Positions 9,121-18,246 of a stretch of 64,000 nt of DNA are shown one piece after another. The translations under genes were made by a program, and so were the position numbers. Within the stretch, counting starts at the first letter, position 1, and the number at the start of each line of letters is the position of its first letter. Source of the stretch: Pontibacillus litoralis JSM 072002 (GTDB taxonomy: Bacteria > Bacillota > Bacilli > Bacillales > BH030062); the NCBI RefSeq assembly GCF_000775615.1, contig NZ_AVPG01000007.1, positions 55,529 to 119,528 on the forward strand. Direction: 5' to 3'. The notes under the pieces were generated by a model. That model saw only the letters and a list, made by a program, of their open reading frames with translations, did no database searches and was not told the origin of the DNA.

Positions 9121-10617
9121 CTACTCATCAATGTCTTTTTTTTCTTTTGCTTTTAAACTAGAAAAGCGAAAAGAGTCTTTTGGTTGACTAGCTAAAGGTC
9201 TTGTATTATTTTTATTCCAAGGTAATCGAAAGAAATTATTATTGACATCCTTTAAAATGAAAGGATAAATCGGTTCTAAATAAGGTCTTCCTAATGAAGA
9301 TAATCGTAATAAGTGAATAATAAAAAAGGCGCAAGCTGCAAAGATGCCGATGAATCCCCATAGTCCAGCCATAATGATGGTAGGGAAACGGATGATACGT
9401 ATGGCTGTACCCATCATATAGTTTGGGGCGGTGAAAGAACCGAGCGCACTTAAGGCAATAATGATAATAAGGATGTTGCTTGTAAAACCAGCTTGTACAG
9501 CTGCTTGACCTAAGACAATACCACCAACGATGCCCATAGTTTGACCGACCTTCGTTGGTAATCGTACTCCTGCCTCACGCAATAGTTCGATGACTAACTC
9601 TAATAAGAGCGCTTCTATAAGTGGTGGAAAAGGAACATTTGAACGTGATTGTCCTAAGGAAACTAATAATGATGAAGGAATGACTTCATAATGATACGTT
9701 AATGCAGCTACATATGCAGGTGTTAGTAAGATGGATAGAATTGTCGCAATAATACGTAAAATCCTTAGAAATGTTCCCATATTCCACCGCATATATACAT
9801 CTTCAGTTGATTCTAATAAATTAAATATCGATATAGGTACAATGAGGACGTGTGGGCTTTTATCAAGTAATATTCCAATTCGTCCTTTTTTTATTTCATA
9901 ACATAACCGGTCTGGTAATTCTGTTTGTAGTGATTGAGGAAACATACTTGTTGATTTATCTTCAATTAATTGCGCTAACACAGATGTATCTATCACATCA
10001 TCTATTACTAAATCATTAATGCGTTGTGTAACCGTTTGGACATTCTCTTCATTGGCTAATGATTTTAAATAAACGACTCTTACTTCTGTAGGAATTCTTT
10101 CGCCAACCATAAGTTTATCCGCTTCTAGGTCACCGGTGTTTAATCGCCATTGAACGATGTTTAAATTCGTCTCTAACGACTCGGTAAAGGAAAGTTGTGG
10201 TCCGTAGATGAGGGACTCATTTTCTGCTTTATCAACAGATCGTTGTTTTACTTCAGAAATGGCATATGTTAAAGCTTGATCATCATGCTCTATATACACA
10301 CAACAATGACCTTGCAATAAGCTTTTTATGATAGGTGTTAACGCTTCATACGATCGTCCTGCTATAGGAATCGTGTTCAATAAATGTTGATAATGAGCGT
10401 GTTGTGAAGGTAATTGAACAATCGTACTTAAAATATGTTTGTGTAGCTCTTTTTTGTTAATTTGATAGGAAATATAGAATATCGCCACTTGCTTTCGACC
10501 AATCGTATAGGTAACCATCTCTAAGTCTGGACTGTCGTGTAATGCGCTTTTAAACTGATTGTGTAGCACCTCAATAGAACATGGAAAATGGGGACGATTT
10601 TTCTTTCTTTTCCACAT
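9121..10617 (-). CDS. GerAA/GerKA family germinant-receptor subunit A
   Basis: 498 residues: a cytosolic N-terminal domain of about 270 residues, then membrane segments. The family block PPLIEALLLELVIELLREAG...LPTKVGQTMGIVGGIVLGQAAV and SALGSFTAPNYMMGTAIRIIRFP are diagnostic. With the B and C genes it forms one nutrient receptor in the spore inner membrane; recent work describes the A subunits as forming an ion channel. ATG 10617 has AAGGGGGA upstream. A good sigma-G promoter candidate lies just upstream. Confidence 0.93.
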   Translation of the reverse strand: MWKRKKNRPHFPCSIEVLHNQFKSALHDSPDLEMVTYTIGRKQVAIFYISYQINKKELHKHILSTIVQLPSQHAHYQHLLNTIPIAGRSYEALTPIIKSLLQGHCCVYIEHDDQALTYAISEVKQRSVDKAENESLIYGPQLSFTESLETNLNIVQWRLNTGDLEADKLMVGERIPTEVRVVYLKSLANEENVQTVTQRINDLVIDDVIDTSVLAQLIEDKSTSMFPQSLQTELPDRLCYEIKKGRIGILLDKSPHVLIVPISIFNLLESTEDVYMRWNMGTFLRILRIIATILSILLTPAYVAALTYHYEVIPSSLLVSLGQSRSNVPFPPLIEALLLELVIELLREAGVRLPTKVGQTMGIVGGIVLGQAAVQAGFTSNILIIIIALSALGSFTAPNYMMGTAIRIIRFPTIIMAGLWGFIGIFAACAFFIIHLLRLSSLGRPYLEPIYPFILKDVNNNFFRLPWNKNNTRPLASQPKDSFRFSSLKAKEKKDIDE

Positions 10618-10648
10618 ATATAATCCCCCTTCATTACGTCACTATTGT

Positions 10649-10677
10649 TAGTATGGGGGGAATTATAAAAAATATTA
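10649..10677 (-). promoter_or_regulatory. Candidate forespore sigma-G promoter for the ger operon
   Basis: Reading the minus strand, TAATA (-35, 4 of 5 to gHATR) is followed after 17 bases by CATACTA (-10, full match to CATWHTA), 31 bases before the ATG. Position and consensus fit forespore expression of a ger operon. Confidence 0.6.
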
Positions 10678-10756
10678 CGAAATACTTATGTCGAATAATA
10701 TTGACTCTAAATTAATTACTATACTTGGTGTAATATGTAAGGAAAGGGAGACGGTA

Positions 10757-11608
10757 ATGAACGAACAAAATGATCAAGGTAAACGTGATGTTGTGGATGA
10801 TGACTTATTTGAAGAAATAGAGGAAGAAGAATTGCTTCAGCTTGTTGAAGAAGAGCGAGAGAAAGCATTGAAAAATAAAAATACATCAGAAAAGCGCAGA
10901 ACTTTGCCTAAATGGCCGTTTTGGCTGATTGCTATCGTGTTATGTATTAATATTATCGCAGTGATACCGAATACATTTTCGATTCCTGCTATTGAGTTTC
11001 TAAAAACGTCAGCACAGTTATCTACAGATCCAATCATTAAGGAAGATAAAGAAGCTGTCGTAGTAGTTAAGGCAGGGAAGTCAAAAGGAACAGGGTTCTC
11101 GATTACGAGTGATGGTTATATTGTAACGAATTATCACGTCATTGATAATGGAGAAAAAGTAACCATAACATTTCCAGAGGACGGTCAATTTCAAGGGGAG
11201 GTTGTCGCAGAATATGAAGAAATTGATTTAGCGCTGTTAAAAGCGAGAGATGTACAAGGTGAGCCAGTTGAGCATATACCTTATCTCCCTTTAGCAGAAC
11301 AAACATCCTTTGAAGAAGGAGAAGCCGTTCATTTTATAGGTAATCCTCTTCGTTTTTCTGGCATTGCCAATGAAGGGAAAGTAATTGGTTATACCCATTT
11401 GGGGGATTGGCAAGAGGAAGTATTTATGTTAGATGCTCCAATTTACCATGGGAATAGTGGCAGTCCTGTTATTAACGCAGATGGTAAAGTAATCGGAGTA
11501 ATCTTCGCTACAATAGATAAAAATCAATATGGAAAAGTAGGCTTAGCGGTACCAATTACATATTTTCATGAACATGTAGAAGAGATTCCTAATCTTCATG
11601 TGCCATAA
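10757..11608 (+). CDS. Membrane-anchored HtrA-like trypsin-fold serine protease without PDZ domain
   Basis: 283 residues from ATG 10757, preceded by GGAAAGGGAGA; an upstream in-frame start at 10688 lacks an RBS. Order: very acidic cytosolic segment (residues 11-36), one membrane helix (about 54-72), then a chymotrypsin-fold domain with the triad H127 (TNYHVID), D157 (IDLALLK) and S234 (GNSGSP). The protein ends soon after the protease fold, so the PDZ domain of HtrA/DegP is absent. It probably acts outside the membrane on envelope proteins. Divergent from the ger operon and followed by its own terminator, so not obviously part of either neighbour's operon. Confidence 0.85.
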   Translation: MNEQNDQGKRDVVDDDLFEEIEEEELLQLVEEEREKALKNKNTSEKRRTLPKWPFWLIAIVLCINIIAVIPNTFSIPAIEFLKTSAQLSTDPIIKEDKEAVVVVKAGKSKGTGFSITSDGYIVTNYHVIDNGEKVTITFPEDGQFQGEVVAEYEEIDLALLKARDVQGEPVEHIPYLPLAEQTSFEEGEAVHFIGNPLRFSGIANEGKVIGYTHLGDWQEEVFMLDAPIYHGNSGSPVINADGKVIGVIFATIDKNQYGKVGLAVPITYFHEHVEEIPNLHVP

Positions 11609-11616
11609 GGAATACA

Positions 11617-11652
11617 ACTATCTCCTCCAATAAGTGGGAGATAGTATTTTTT
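11617..11652 (+). terminator. Terminator after the HtrA-like gene
   Basis: Stem CTATCTCC/GGGAGATAG with a 10-base loop, followed by a T-rich run (TATTTTTT). Confidence 0.75.
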
Positions 11653-11673
11653 GTTATTTCTGAAAAGCCAAGT

Positions 11674-11697
11674 TTTTAAATTAGAAAAGTAGGGTAT
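11674..11697 (+). promoter_or_regulatory. Possible sigma-B-type promoter upstream of sigI
   Basis: TTTTAA, 12 bases, GGGTAT resembles the general-stress consensus GTTTAA-N12-15-GGGTAT (11 of 12). It lies about 250 bases before the sigI start. A match by eye only. Confidence 0.3.
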
Positions 11698-11807
11698 AGA
11701 GTAAAGGTTCTATTGTGTTTACAATAAGTGAGAAAAAACCACTCTATTAAATGGTAGATTCCTAGTTTGATTTAGTGTATGATACCCTTATTGAATATGG
11801 CTCAAAC

Positions 11808-11848
11808 CCTTGTCATGATAGGAAAATGATGTATCAATTATGACAAGG
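11808..11848 (+). repeat. Inverted repeat in the sigI leader region
   Basis: CCTTGTCAT (11808-11816) pairs with ATGACAAGG (11840-11848), with an additional inner GATA/TATC pairing. Not followed by T residues, so an operator or leader-RNA structure is more likely than a terminator. The rest of 11653-11949 is AT-rich with no gene. Confidence 0.5.
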
Positions 11849-11894
11849 AATGAAATCATTCTGTAACAAAAATGAAAAAAACAAAAGGAACACC

Positions 11895-11921
11895 ACCCTT
11901 AAATCAATCGACAAAAACGAA
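11895..11921 (+). promoter_or_regulatory. Possible SigI-type autoregulatory promoter
   Basis: ACCCTT followed after 17-19 bases by CGAA, 28 bases before the sigI start. SigI promoters of Bacillus have a C-rich -35 (ACCCCC-like) and a CGAA -10, and sigI is known to be autoregulated in B. subtilis. The -35 match is only partial. Confidence 0.35.
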
Positions 11922-11949
11922 AAAATATAATAGCTGGAGGTGATAAAGG

Positions 11950-12690
11950 TTGATTAGGCGCCTACTTCATAATAAAGGAGAACAAAGTCTCGAGGAACAA
12001 GTAGAACTTGCTAAATCGGGCAACGAACAAGTATTGAATGATCTCCTTAAAAATTATCAACCTTTTATCGCCAAAAGTGTCTCAGAAGTTTGCAAACGAT
12101 ATATAGATCCTTCTAAAGATGATGAGTTTAGTATTGGGTTAATGGCTTTCCATGAAGCAATCCAGTCGTACTCTCGAGAGAAAGGCAGTTCATTTCTCTC
12201 GTTTGCTAAATTGGTTGTGAAACGAAAAACGATTGATTATATTCGCTATGAGCAGCGGAACCTAGCTGTAGCTACTTTAGATCAAGACTGTGATGAAGAG
12301 GAGAAAAGTGAGAATCCTCAAGAAGTTCGTGCTGCGCTTGATCGTTATGATATAGAAACAGTGAACTGGTATAGGCGAATAGAAATCCAAGAGTATTCGG
12401 AGCAATTAAAAACGTATAACTTATCTTTTGATGAGCTAACTAAAGTGTCTCCGAAGCATAGAGATGCCAGAGAATCTGCCGTCAAGGTAGCTCGTACTAT
12501 ATACAATGATGAATATTGTAGAAGCTTTGTTTTGCAAAAGCGTAAACTTCCTATGAAACTTTTGGCTGAAAAAGTCGATGTTAGCAAGAAAACACTAGAA
12601 CGTAATCGCAAATTCATATTGGCAATCTTTATTATATTGCATGAGGATTACGTTTATTTAAAAGACTATATTAGGGAGGTGGGCCTTTGA
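11950..12690 (+). CDS. sigI: RNA polymerase sigma factor SigI
   Basis: 246 residues. Begins at TTG 11950 behind an excellent RBS (GGAGGTGAT). Region 2-like sequence GLMAFHEAIQSYSREKGSSFLSFAKLVVKRKTIDYIR is characteristic of SigI, a sigma-70-family factor tied to heat and envelope stress in Bacillus and to cellulosome control in clostridia. The C-terminal third carries the helix-turn-helix (LLAEKVDVSKKTLERNRKFI). It overlaps rsgI by four bases (TTGA), so the pair is translationally coupled. Confidence 0.93.
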   Translation: MIRRLLHNKGEQSLEEQVELAKSGNEQVLNDLLKNYQPFIAKSVSEVCKRYIDPSKDDEFSIGLMAFHEAIQSYSREKGSSFLSFAKLVVKRKTIDYIRYEQRNLAVATLDQDCDEEEKSENPQEVRAALDRYDIETVNWYRRIEIQEYSEQLKTYNLSFDELTKVSPKHRDARESAVKVARTIYNDEYCRSFVLQKRKLPMKLLAEKVDVSKKTLERNRKFILAIFIILHEDYVYLKDYIREVGL

Positions 12691-14036
12691 GAAAAGGGGT
12701 CATTATGGAATTGCACCGTCGTTATACGATTGTAATGAGCCAAGATGGGACATTCCATAAAGCGAAACCTGTGGGAAAAGGTATACTAGGGGAGGAAATT
12801 ATCTTTGAACCATTAGAAGAGAAGAACCGGTTTCCCTGGCTTTTTTCCAGAAATTTAATTCCTAATGCTCGATTTATCGCTGTACTACTTGTTGTCTTAA
12901 TAGCCGCGATTCCTTTTTATACGTGGTATGAATCCAAACAAGTGTACGCGTATGTAAACATTGAAATGAACCCGAGTTTAGAGTTAAGAGTAAACGAGCA
13001 TATGAATGTAACAGAACTCATCCCATTAAATGAAGATGGGGTATCATTTATAGATTCCATTCACCATTGGGAGAACGAACCAGTTGAACAAGTAGTTGCT
13101 TCTATTATTGAGCGAGGACGACAGAAGAAAGATATGAGTGAATTAAGAGAAGTTCTAATTGGGATTAGTTATGATGAACCGACAGATAATCACTTACTAA
13201 TCGATCGTATTGACAAACATCTTGAATCCAACGTGTCTGATGTTGTATATGCAACATTTGAAGTACCTAAAGAATTTTATAAAGAAGCTCAACAAGTGGA
13301 TGAATCGATGAATGAAATATATGCGGAAGCGTTAGAAGGTACCGAAAGTTCTGTGAAGCAGATGAATACGAATCAAGAAACATCTCCTAATCCGACAATG
13401 GATAGTAAAGAAAAAGAAATGATTCAATCTTTTTATTATAATTCAAGTGAAAAGGCAGATCAGCTGGAGAGTATATCTAGTGAAATGAAATATGATATTA
13501 CGAAAAGAAGCGATGAAGGAGCTTCTTCATTTATATATAATGAACAATACAATGTGGACGAACTTCTTCAAGGTATCCCACCTAGTTTAAAGAAGGACAG
13601 TAGCGAGAATATTGCTCAAACCTTACCGGCACATATTCAAGAAGAAATCCAGAAATCAGTAACAGTAAGAGAAGCAAGAGAAGTATTGATTCAATATTTA
13701 CAATCGACTAAGCCTATAACACCATCTAAACATAGTCAGCCAACATTAAAAGAGTCGCCTGACCGACCTAAAAAAGCGAAAGACCACGAAGCAGATGCTC
13801 CACCTAAAAAAGCGAAAGGCCATGAAGCAGATGGCCCGCCTGGAAAAGCGAAAGGCCATGAAGCAGATGGCCCGCCTGGAAAAGCGAAAGGCTACGAAGC
13901 AGATGTTCCACCTGGAAAAGCGAAAGGCTATGAAGCAGATGTTCCACCCGGAAAAGCGAAAGGCCACGAAGCAGATGTTCCACCCGGAAAAGCGAAAGGC
14001 CACGAAGCAGATGGGCCACCAGGACAAGTGAAATGA
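12687..14036 (+). CDS. rsgI: Anti-sigma-I factor RsgI with seven C-terminal 12-residue repeats
   Basis: 449 residues, TTG start at 12687 behind GGGAGGTGG. The N-terminal cytosolic anti-sigma domain (about residues 8-55) is followed by one membrane helix (63-80) and the conserved extracytoplasmic block VNIEMNPSLELRVN. After a charged linker, the last 90 residues are seven tandem copies of a 12-mer of the form KAKGHEADGPPG (13773-14024). RsgI holds SigI at the membrane and releases it on an envelope signal. The tail is low in hydrophobic residues and rich in Lys, Glu, Pro and Gly, so it may reach into or bind the cell wall; that is inference. Confidence 0.92.
   Translation: MRKGVIMELHRRYTIVMSQDGTFHKAKPVGKGILGEEIIFEPLEEKNRFPWLFSRNLIPNARFIAVLLVVLIAAIPFYTWYESKQVYAYVNIEMNPSLELRVNEHMNVTELIPLNEDGVSFIDSIHHWENEPVEQVVASIIERGRQKKDMSELREVLIGISYDEPTDNHLLIDRIDKHLESNVSDVVYATFEVPKEFYKEAQQVDESMNEIYAEALEGTESSVKQMNTNQETSPNPTMDSKEKEMIQSFYYNSSEKADQLESISSEMKYDITKRSDEGASSFIYNEQYNVDELLQGIPPSLKKDSSENIAQTLPAHIQEEIQKSVTVREAREVLIQYLQSTKPITPSKHSQPTLKESPDRPKKAKDHEADAPPKKAKGHEADGPPGKAKGHEADGPPGKAKGYEADVPPGKAKGYEADVPPGKAKGHEADVPPGKAKGHEADGPPGQVK
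13773..14024 (+). repeat. Tandem 36-bp coding repeat (7 units) in rsgI
   Basis: Seven in-frame 36-bp units. The Gly/Asp, His/Tyr and Ala/Gly/Val positions vary between units; the KAK, EAD and PP positions are constant. Neighbouring units are nearly identical in DNA, which points to recent expansion. Confidence 0.95.
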
Positions 14037-14043
14037 ATTACAC

Positions 14044-14084
14044 AAAAACATCGTTATCTATAGAAATGGATAGCGATGTTTTTG
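14044..14084 (+). terminator. Terminator after rsgI
   Basis: AAAAACATCG-TTATC pairs with GATA-CGATGTTTTT around a loop; the T run is part of the stem. Confidence 0.75.
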
Positions 14085-14290
14085 GATGATTTTAAGATCG
14101 CGCGTAGATGTTAAATGTCGGTTAGAAATCCCGAGTGCGATATGTTGGGTTGAATTAGGGGGGAGCCCAATATGTAGTTGGTATTTCTTTGTTATAGGGG
14201 TAGTAAAAGTGTAAGAGGTGTTATATAATGGAGCGCGTGGTATGTAGTTGTTATGCTGGTATAGGGTACTATTTTAGGAATAAAGAGGGT

Positions 14291-14318
14291 TTTCAATAGA
14301 ATATCAACATAGTATAAT
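14291..14318 (+). promoter_or_regulatory. Candidate sigma-A promoter for the 14374 gene
   Basis: TTTCAA, 16 bases, TATAAT, 55 bases before the ATG at 14374. The rest of the 336-base gap (14037-14373) holds the rsgI terminator and no gene that I can see. Confidence 0.4.
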
Positions 14319-14373
14319 AATAACCGAATTTACATACTGTGATTAGTAGTTTAATTAAAAAGGGGAGAAATGC

Positions 14374-15963
14374 ATGACTGAACAGAAAAAAGGTGTGAAC
14401 AAGTGGCTTGTTATCGTTATTTCTGCCATTGTCGTTATTGCATTAGGTGCTACTGCTTTTGGGGTAATGAAGAGCAATAGTCCGATGGCGATGTATGCGA
14501 ATGCAGAAAAGGATACACTTACTACTAAATGGGATAGGTTAAAGGAATATAATAAGAATTCATTTGTTTTGCAAGAGCGTTTAATGGAAGAAGCGTATAA
14601 AGCGGATGCAGATATGTCTGTAAACGTAAGTGCAGAAGGTACACAAGTAATACCTGAATTACAAATGATTCAAGGAATTCTTTCTACTTTACAACTGAAG
14701 ATGGATACACAAGTTAATCCAGAGACAAATGAAATGTTTGGTGGATTGGATATTCAGCTACAAGGAACAAGTTTAGCTAGCGGAAGTATATATCAAAATG
14801 AAGAAAGTACTGGCGTGAAAGTTCCATTTCTTTATGATAAATATTTCGCTTTAAAAAACAATGAACTTGGTGACTTTATGGAACGTATGGGGGAGCCGAG
14901 CCAAGGAGTTACAGAAATTCCGAATTTCGTTGAATCAAATAAGGCAGCTTTTACACCTGAACAAATCAATGAAATTGTAGAAGACTATAACGAGGCATTA
15001 ATGAAACATATTTCTGAAGATCAGTTCACTTTAGAAGAAGGTGTAACATATAACGAAAAGAAGTATGACAAGGTAACGATTGAAATCAGCGAAGAAACGG
15101 CACAAGCAATGGTTACAACGCTTTTAGAGAAATTGAAAGAAGATGAAAGATTGTGGGAAGAGTTTGATAAACAAATGAAGCTTCAGGGGCTTAACCCTCA
15201 ATCAGAGCAAGAATCTATTAAAGAATCCATTGATGAAGCGCTTGCGAACGTAGAGAAGATAACGTTGCCAAATGGTATTGTAGGCGAAGCATATATTAAA
15301 GATGACGTAGTGGAACAAGAGACTTGGACGATTGAAATTGCTAATGCAGAGGAAAAAGACACTTTTACTATTGTTTACGCGAATGATTATTTGAAAGAAT
15401 CTGAAGATGCATACACATCAAACACAACACTTGAAATTTCTAATTCTAAAGGTAAGATGACATTGAATCTTGATGAAAAAGGAAAGCCAAACAAAGATGG
15501 TTTTCACGTTGATTATACAATTGGTGTAGCAACAGAAGGAGAAGCAGGTGATTTCTCTGGAGATGTTGTTTTAAATGCAGATTACACTGAAACTTCTATT
15601 AACATGGAATTTGATGTTAATATGCAAGAGCAAGAAGGTATGGAGTCGATTCCTGTTGTTGATGGTTACATGAACATGGAAACATTGAATGAAGAGAAGG
15701 ATACATTCAACAATAAGATGGACATTGGTGTAAATGTTGTGCCAAATGATCCAGCGATGGCAAATAGCAAATTTAATGTTGAATTCAACATAGATCAGAA
15801 TTATACGTTCACTGACGACTTAACCTTCCCATCTCTTGAAGGAGAAGAAGCAGTGCAAGTAATGGAGAAATCCGATGAAGAACTAGCGAAAATTGTTCAA
15901 GAAATAGAGAAGAATTTTGAAACGTATATGCAAGGCATGATGGGTGGATTAGGCGCCTTTTAA
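14374..15963 (+). CDS. Membrane-anchored surface protein of unknown function (possibly DUF6583-like)
   Basis: 529 residues. A short basic N-terminus and one hydrophobic segment (about residues 12-31) form a signal anchor or signal peptide without lipobox; the rest is acidic, hydrophilic and rich in beta-type alternation (DADMSVNVS, MDTQVNPETNEMFGGLDIQLQG), like an extracytoplasmic beta-rich domain. It may belong to DUF6583, a guess from memory. The gene lies 35 bases before an ABC-2 exporter operon in the same direction with no terminator between, so it is probably co-transcribed and may be its partner or substrate. Function unknown. Confidence 0.7.
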   Translation: MTEQKKGVNKWLVIVISAIVVIALGATAFGVMKSNSPMAMYANAEKDTLTTKWDRLKEYNKNSFVLQERLMEEAYKADADMSVNVSAEGTQVIPELQMIQGILSTLQLKMDTQVNPETNEMFGGLDIQLQGTSLASGSIYQNEESTGVKVPFLYDKYFALKNNELGDFMERMGEPSQGVTEIPNFVESNKAAFTPEQINEIVEDYNEALMKHISEDQFTLEEGVTYNEKKYDKVTIEISEETAQAMVTTLLEKLKEDERLWEEFDKQMKLQGLNPQSEQESIKESIDEALANVEKITLPNGIVGEAYIKDDVVEQETWTIEIANAEEKDTFTIVYANDYLKESEDAYTSNTTLEISNSKGKMTLNLDEKGKPNKDGFHVDYTIGVATEGEAGDFSGDVVLNADYTETSINMEFDVNMQEQEGMESIPVVDGYMNMETLNEEKDTFNNKMDIGVNVVPNDPAMANSKFNVEFNIDQNYTFTDDLTFPSLEGEEAVQVMEKSDEELAKIVQEIEKNFETYMQGMMGGLGAF

Positions 15964-15998
15964 TTACAAAAAAACAGAAGTAGGAGGCAGAGTCGAAT

Positions 15999-17225
15999 AT
16001 GAGTGTGTTCTCGTTAGCATTAAATGAATTGAGGGGGACCATTCTGAGGCCTGCCCCTCTTTTTTTGTCCATTTTTATTCCGTTCATGCTAGCTTTAGTG
16101 GTATTTTCGATTGGTGTTTCTCTAAAGGAAGACATTCCTATTATTGAAGTCGCTATTGTGGATGAGGATCAAACGTTTGAAACGAAAGCGTTAGTGAAGC
16201 AACTGTCAAACGAAGAGGACATCCAAGAAGTGTTACAACTTACAACAGTCGACGAAGCTGAGGCAAGAACAATGTTTGCAAGTGGAGATACTCCAGCTAT
16301 TATTCACATACCTGCTGACTTCACTTCTAGCTTACGAGCAGGAGAAAATACACCGTTACGAGTTATTACAAACCAACATACTCCGTTACAAGCGAATATG
16401 GTGGAACTGTTATTATCAAGTGGTTCTCAATACATATCGGCATCACAAAGTGCGGTGAATACGGTGTACGATTTATATTTGAAGGATATACCAGTGAATC
16501 AACGCAAGGAAAGGTTGCAACAAACAATTATTACCTATACGTTGTTTGCGTTAAACCGAAACAAAGCATTTGATACAGAAATGGTGCCTAGTGGAACGAA
16601 TAGCGGTTGGGCCATTCATTTATGTGTTAGTGTTAGCATTACGATGTTGTTCATTTGCGGGCTCATATTGCAATGGTTGCAAGCTTCTTTTCTATCCACA
16701 GCTATGAAACATCGACTAAGGGCGTTTCATGTTACAGAACTCCAGCTTTATATAGCTAAATCGTTTAAATGGCTTGTCGTATGCAGTGTATGTAGTCTAA
16801 TTGCTAGTTACAGTACGTTTTTTTTCGACGTGAATTCTGATGTGTCTATACAACAGTCACTCCTTTTTATCATGGTTGGTATTTTCATTGCTTCTTTTCT
16901 GTCATGTATGGAAGGAGTTGTGCAACAGCCACATATAAGGAGCTGTATGCTGCTTGTGATTGGCTTTGTAGCAATGGGGGCTGGCGGAGTATGGATTCCA
17001 TCTATTTATTTACCATCCTACGTAGAAACTGTCTGGAATCCATTCGCAGCAAGCTATTTACTAATGGAGAACGTACTGATGAATGAACCGCTTTCTACAC
17101 AGGTGATTGCACCACTAATCATCGTTAGTTTGCTGTTATGGATGTTCGGTTTACTCGGTGCAGTTAGAAGGGAGCGACAACAGTCTTATGTACCTTTCTT
17201 TACATCTTCGAAAATGGAAAACTAA
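15999..17225 (+). CDS. ABC-2 type exporter permease (first of two)
   Basis: 408 residues with a TM helix at about 20-45, a large extracytoplasmic domain (VDEDQTFETKALVKQL...), then five TM helices in the C-terminal half. This is the ABC-2/YhgE-YhaP-like permease architecture of drug or lipid exporters. RBS AGGAGG is 13 bases before ATG 15999. It is followed by an overlapping paralogue and an ATPase, which together would form one heterodimeric exporter. Confidence 0.85.
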   Translation: MSVFSLALNELRGTILRPAPLFLSIFIPFMLALVVFSIGVSLKEDIPIIEVAIVDEDQTFETKALVKQLSNEEDIQEVLQLTTVDEAEARTMFASGDTPAIIHIPADFTSSLRAGENTPLRVITNQHTPLQANMVELLLSSGSQYISASQSAVNTVYDLYLKDIPVNQRKERLQQTIITYTLFALNRNKAFDTEMVPSGTNSGWAIHLCVSVSITMLFICGLILQWLQASFLSTAMKHRLRAFHVTELQLYIAKSFKWLVVCSVCSLIASYSTFFFDVNSDVSIQQSLLFIMVGIFIASFLSCMEGVVQQPHIRSCMLLVIGFVAMGAGGVWIPSIYLPSYVETVWNPFAASYLLMENVLMNEPLSTQVIAPLIIVSLLLWMFGLLGAVRRERQQSYVPFFTSSKMEN

Positions 17226-18246
17226 ATCCGTACGCTCGCTCCTTGCTATTACATTCCCACTCATATGCTTTTTTCTCGTGTATCCATTTATGCAAACAAC
17301 TGTACAAGATACTGCTGTTCCCATCGCACTTGTTGATGAAGATCAACAGGAGTTTAGCGAATTGATGGTGGAAAGGCTTTATCAGGAAGAACGGATCCGC
17401 ATTCAACTTATGACGCTAGAAGAGATGAATCATGTTGTACAAACTGGGGAAGTAGAAGCAGGCTTTGTTTTGGAAAAAGGGTTTACAGAAAGTGTTCATA
17501 ATGGACAAATAAACGATTCGATTCGTTGGATACGGTCTGAGCGTTCTACCTTCGACCCGTTTGCAAAAGAGCTTATTGGTGCAGAACTGATGAGAATCGT
17601 GTTAAGCTCCAAAGCAGCAAATGTTGTCTCTGGAGAAGGGGTTGCTACATGGGAAGAGGCTTACCGATATGCAGAAAGCTTTTGGCAACCAACACCATTG
17701 TTTGAAATGGAATTTGAACAAAGAAATCAAAACAATCCGTCATCTTCCAGTCCTGTAATACAAATTAGCGAGCAAATCATATTCGCTTTGTTTTTGTTAT
17801 ATGCTTGGGGACTGGGCCTTGTATTGTTTCCTTCGATCATTAGAGAGAAGAATTCTGGAATTGTCCAACGAATTAAGTTGATGCAACATCATCTATTCTA
17901 TTATTATGCTGGAAAATGGTTGAGTATTTTAATTGCAGTTATTGTCACGTATATCCTTTCTTCCTTTGGAATGTTGCTCGTAATACCAACATCATTATGG
18001 TTGCCGTGGGTGATATGGGGAGTATGTGTACTAGCTGTGACTGTGACGATTTGTTATGGATTGTTTGTCCTTTGTCGTCATTCGAAAAATGTATTAGTAG
18101 TAATTGGGCTTTATAGTCTCGGTTCATTTATCATGTATATGATGGTGTTATCCAGTATCGATTTGGGAGGAATGGAAGTAGCGTCATTCTTTCCGCATGT
18201 TTGGTTTGGAAATAATCCATTGACGTATTTAGGAGGGATAGAATGA
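17188..18246 (+). CDS. ABC-2 type exporter permease (second of two)
   Basis: 352 residues from ATG 17188, with AAGGGAG about 14 bases upstream; the frame is open further to 17158, so the start is not certain. It has the same architecture as the gene before it, with the shared VDEDQ motif after the first TM helix, and is likely a diverged duplicate. It overlaps the first permease gene by 38 bases and the ATPase gene by four (ATGA), so all three are translationally coupled. Confidence 0.83.
   Translation: MYLSLHLRKWKTKSVRSLLAITFPLICFFLVYPFMQTTVQDTAVPIALVDEDQQEFSELMVERLYQEERIRIQLMTLEEMNHVVQTGEVEAGFVLEKGFTESVHNGQINDSIRWIRSERSTFDPFAKELIGAELMRIVLSSKAANVVSGEGVATWEEAYRYAESFWQPTPLFEMEFEQRNQNNPSSSSPVIQISEQIIFALFLLYAWGLGLVLFPSIIREKNSGIVQRIKLMQHHLFYYYAGKWLSILIAVIVTYILSSFGMLLVIPTSLWLPWVIWGVCVLAVTVTICYGLFVLCRHSKNVLVVIGLYSLGSFIMYMMVLSSIDLGGMEVASFFPHVWFGNNPLTYLGGIE

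Noticed and set aside
13746..14051. Long open frames in other phases over the rsgI tail (for example 13746-14051 minus, 13795-14031 plus)
   Set aside because: They are shadows created by the 36-bp tandem repeat, which stays open in several frames.
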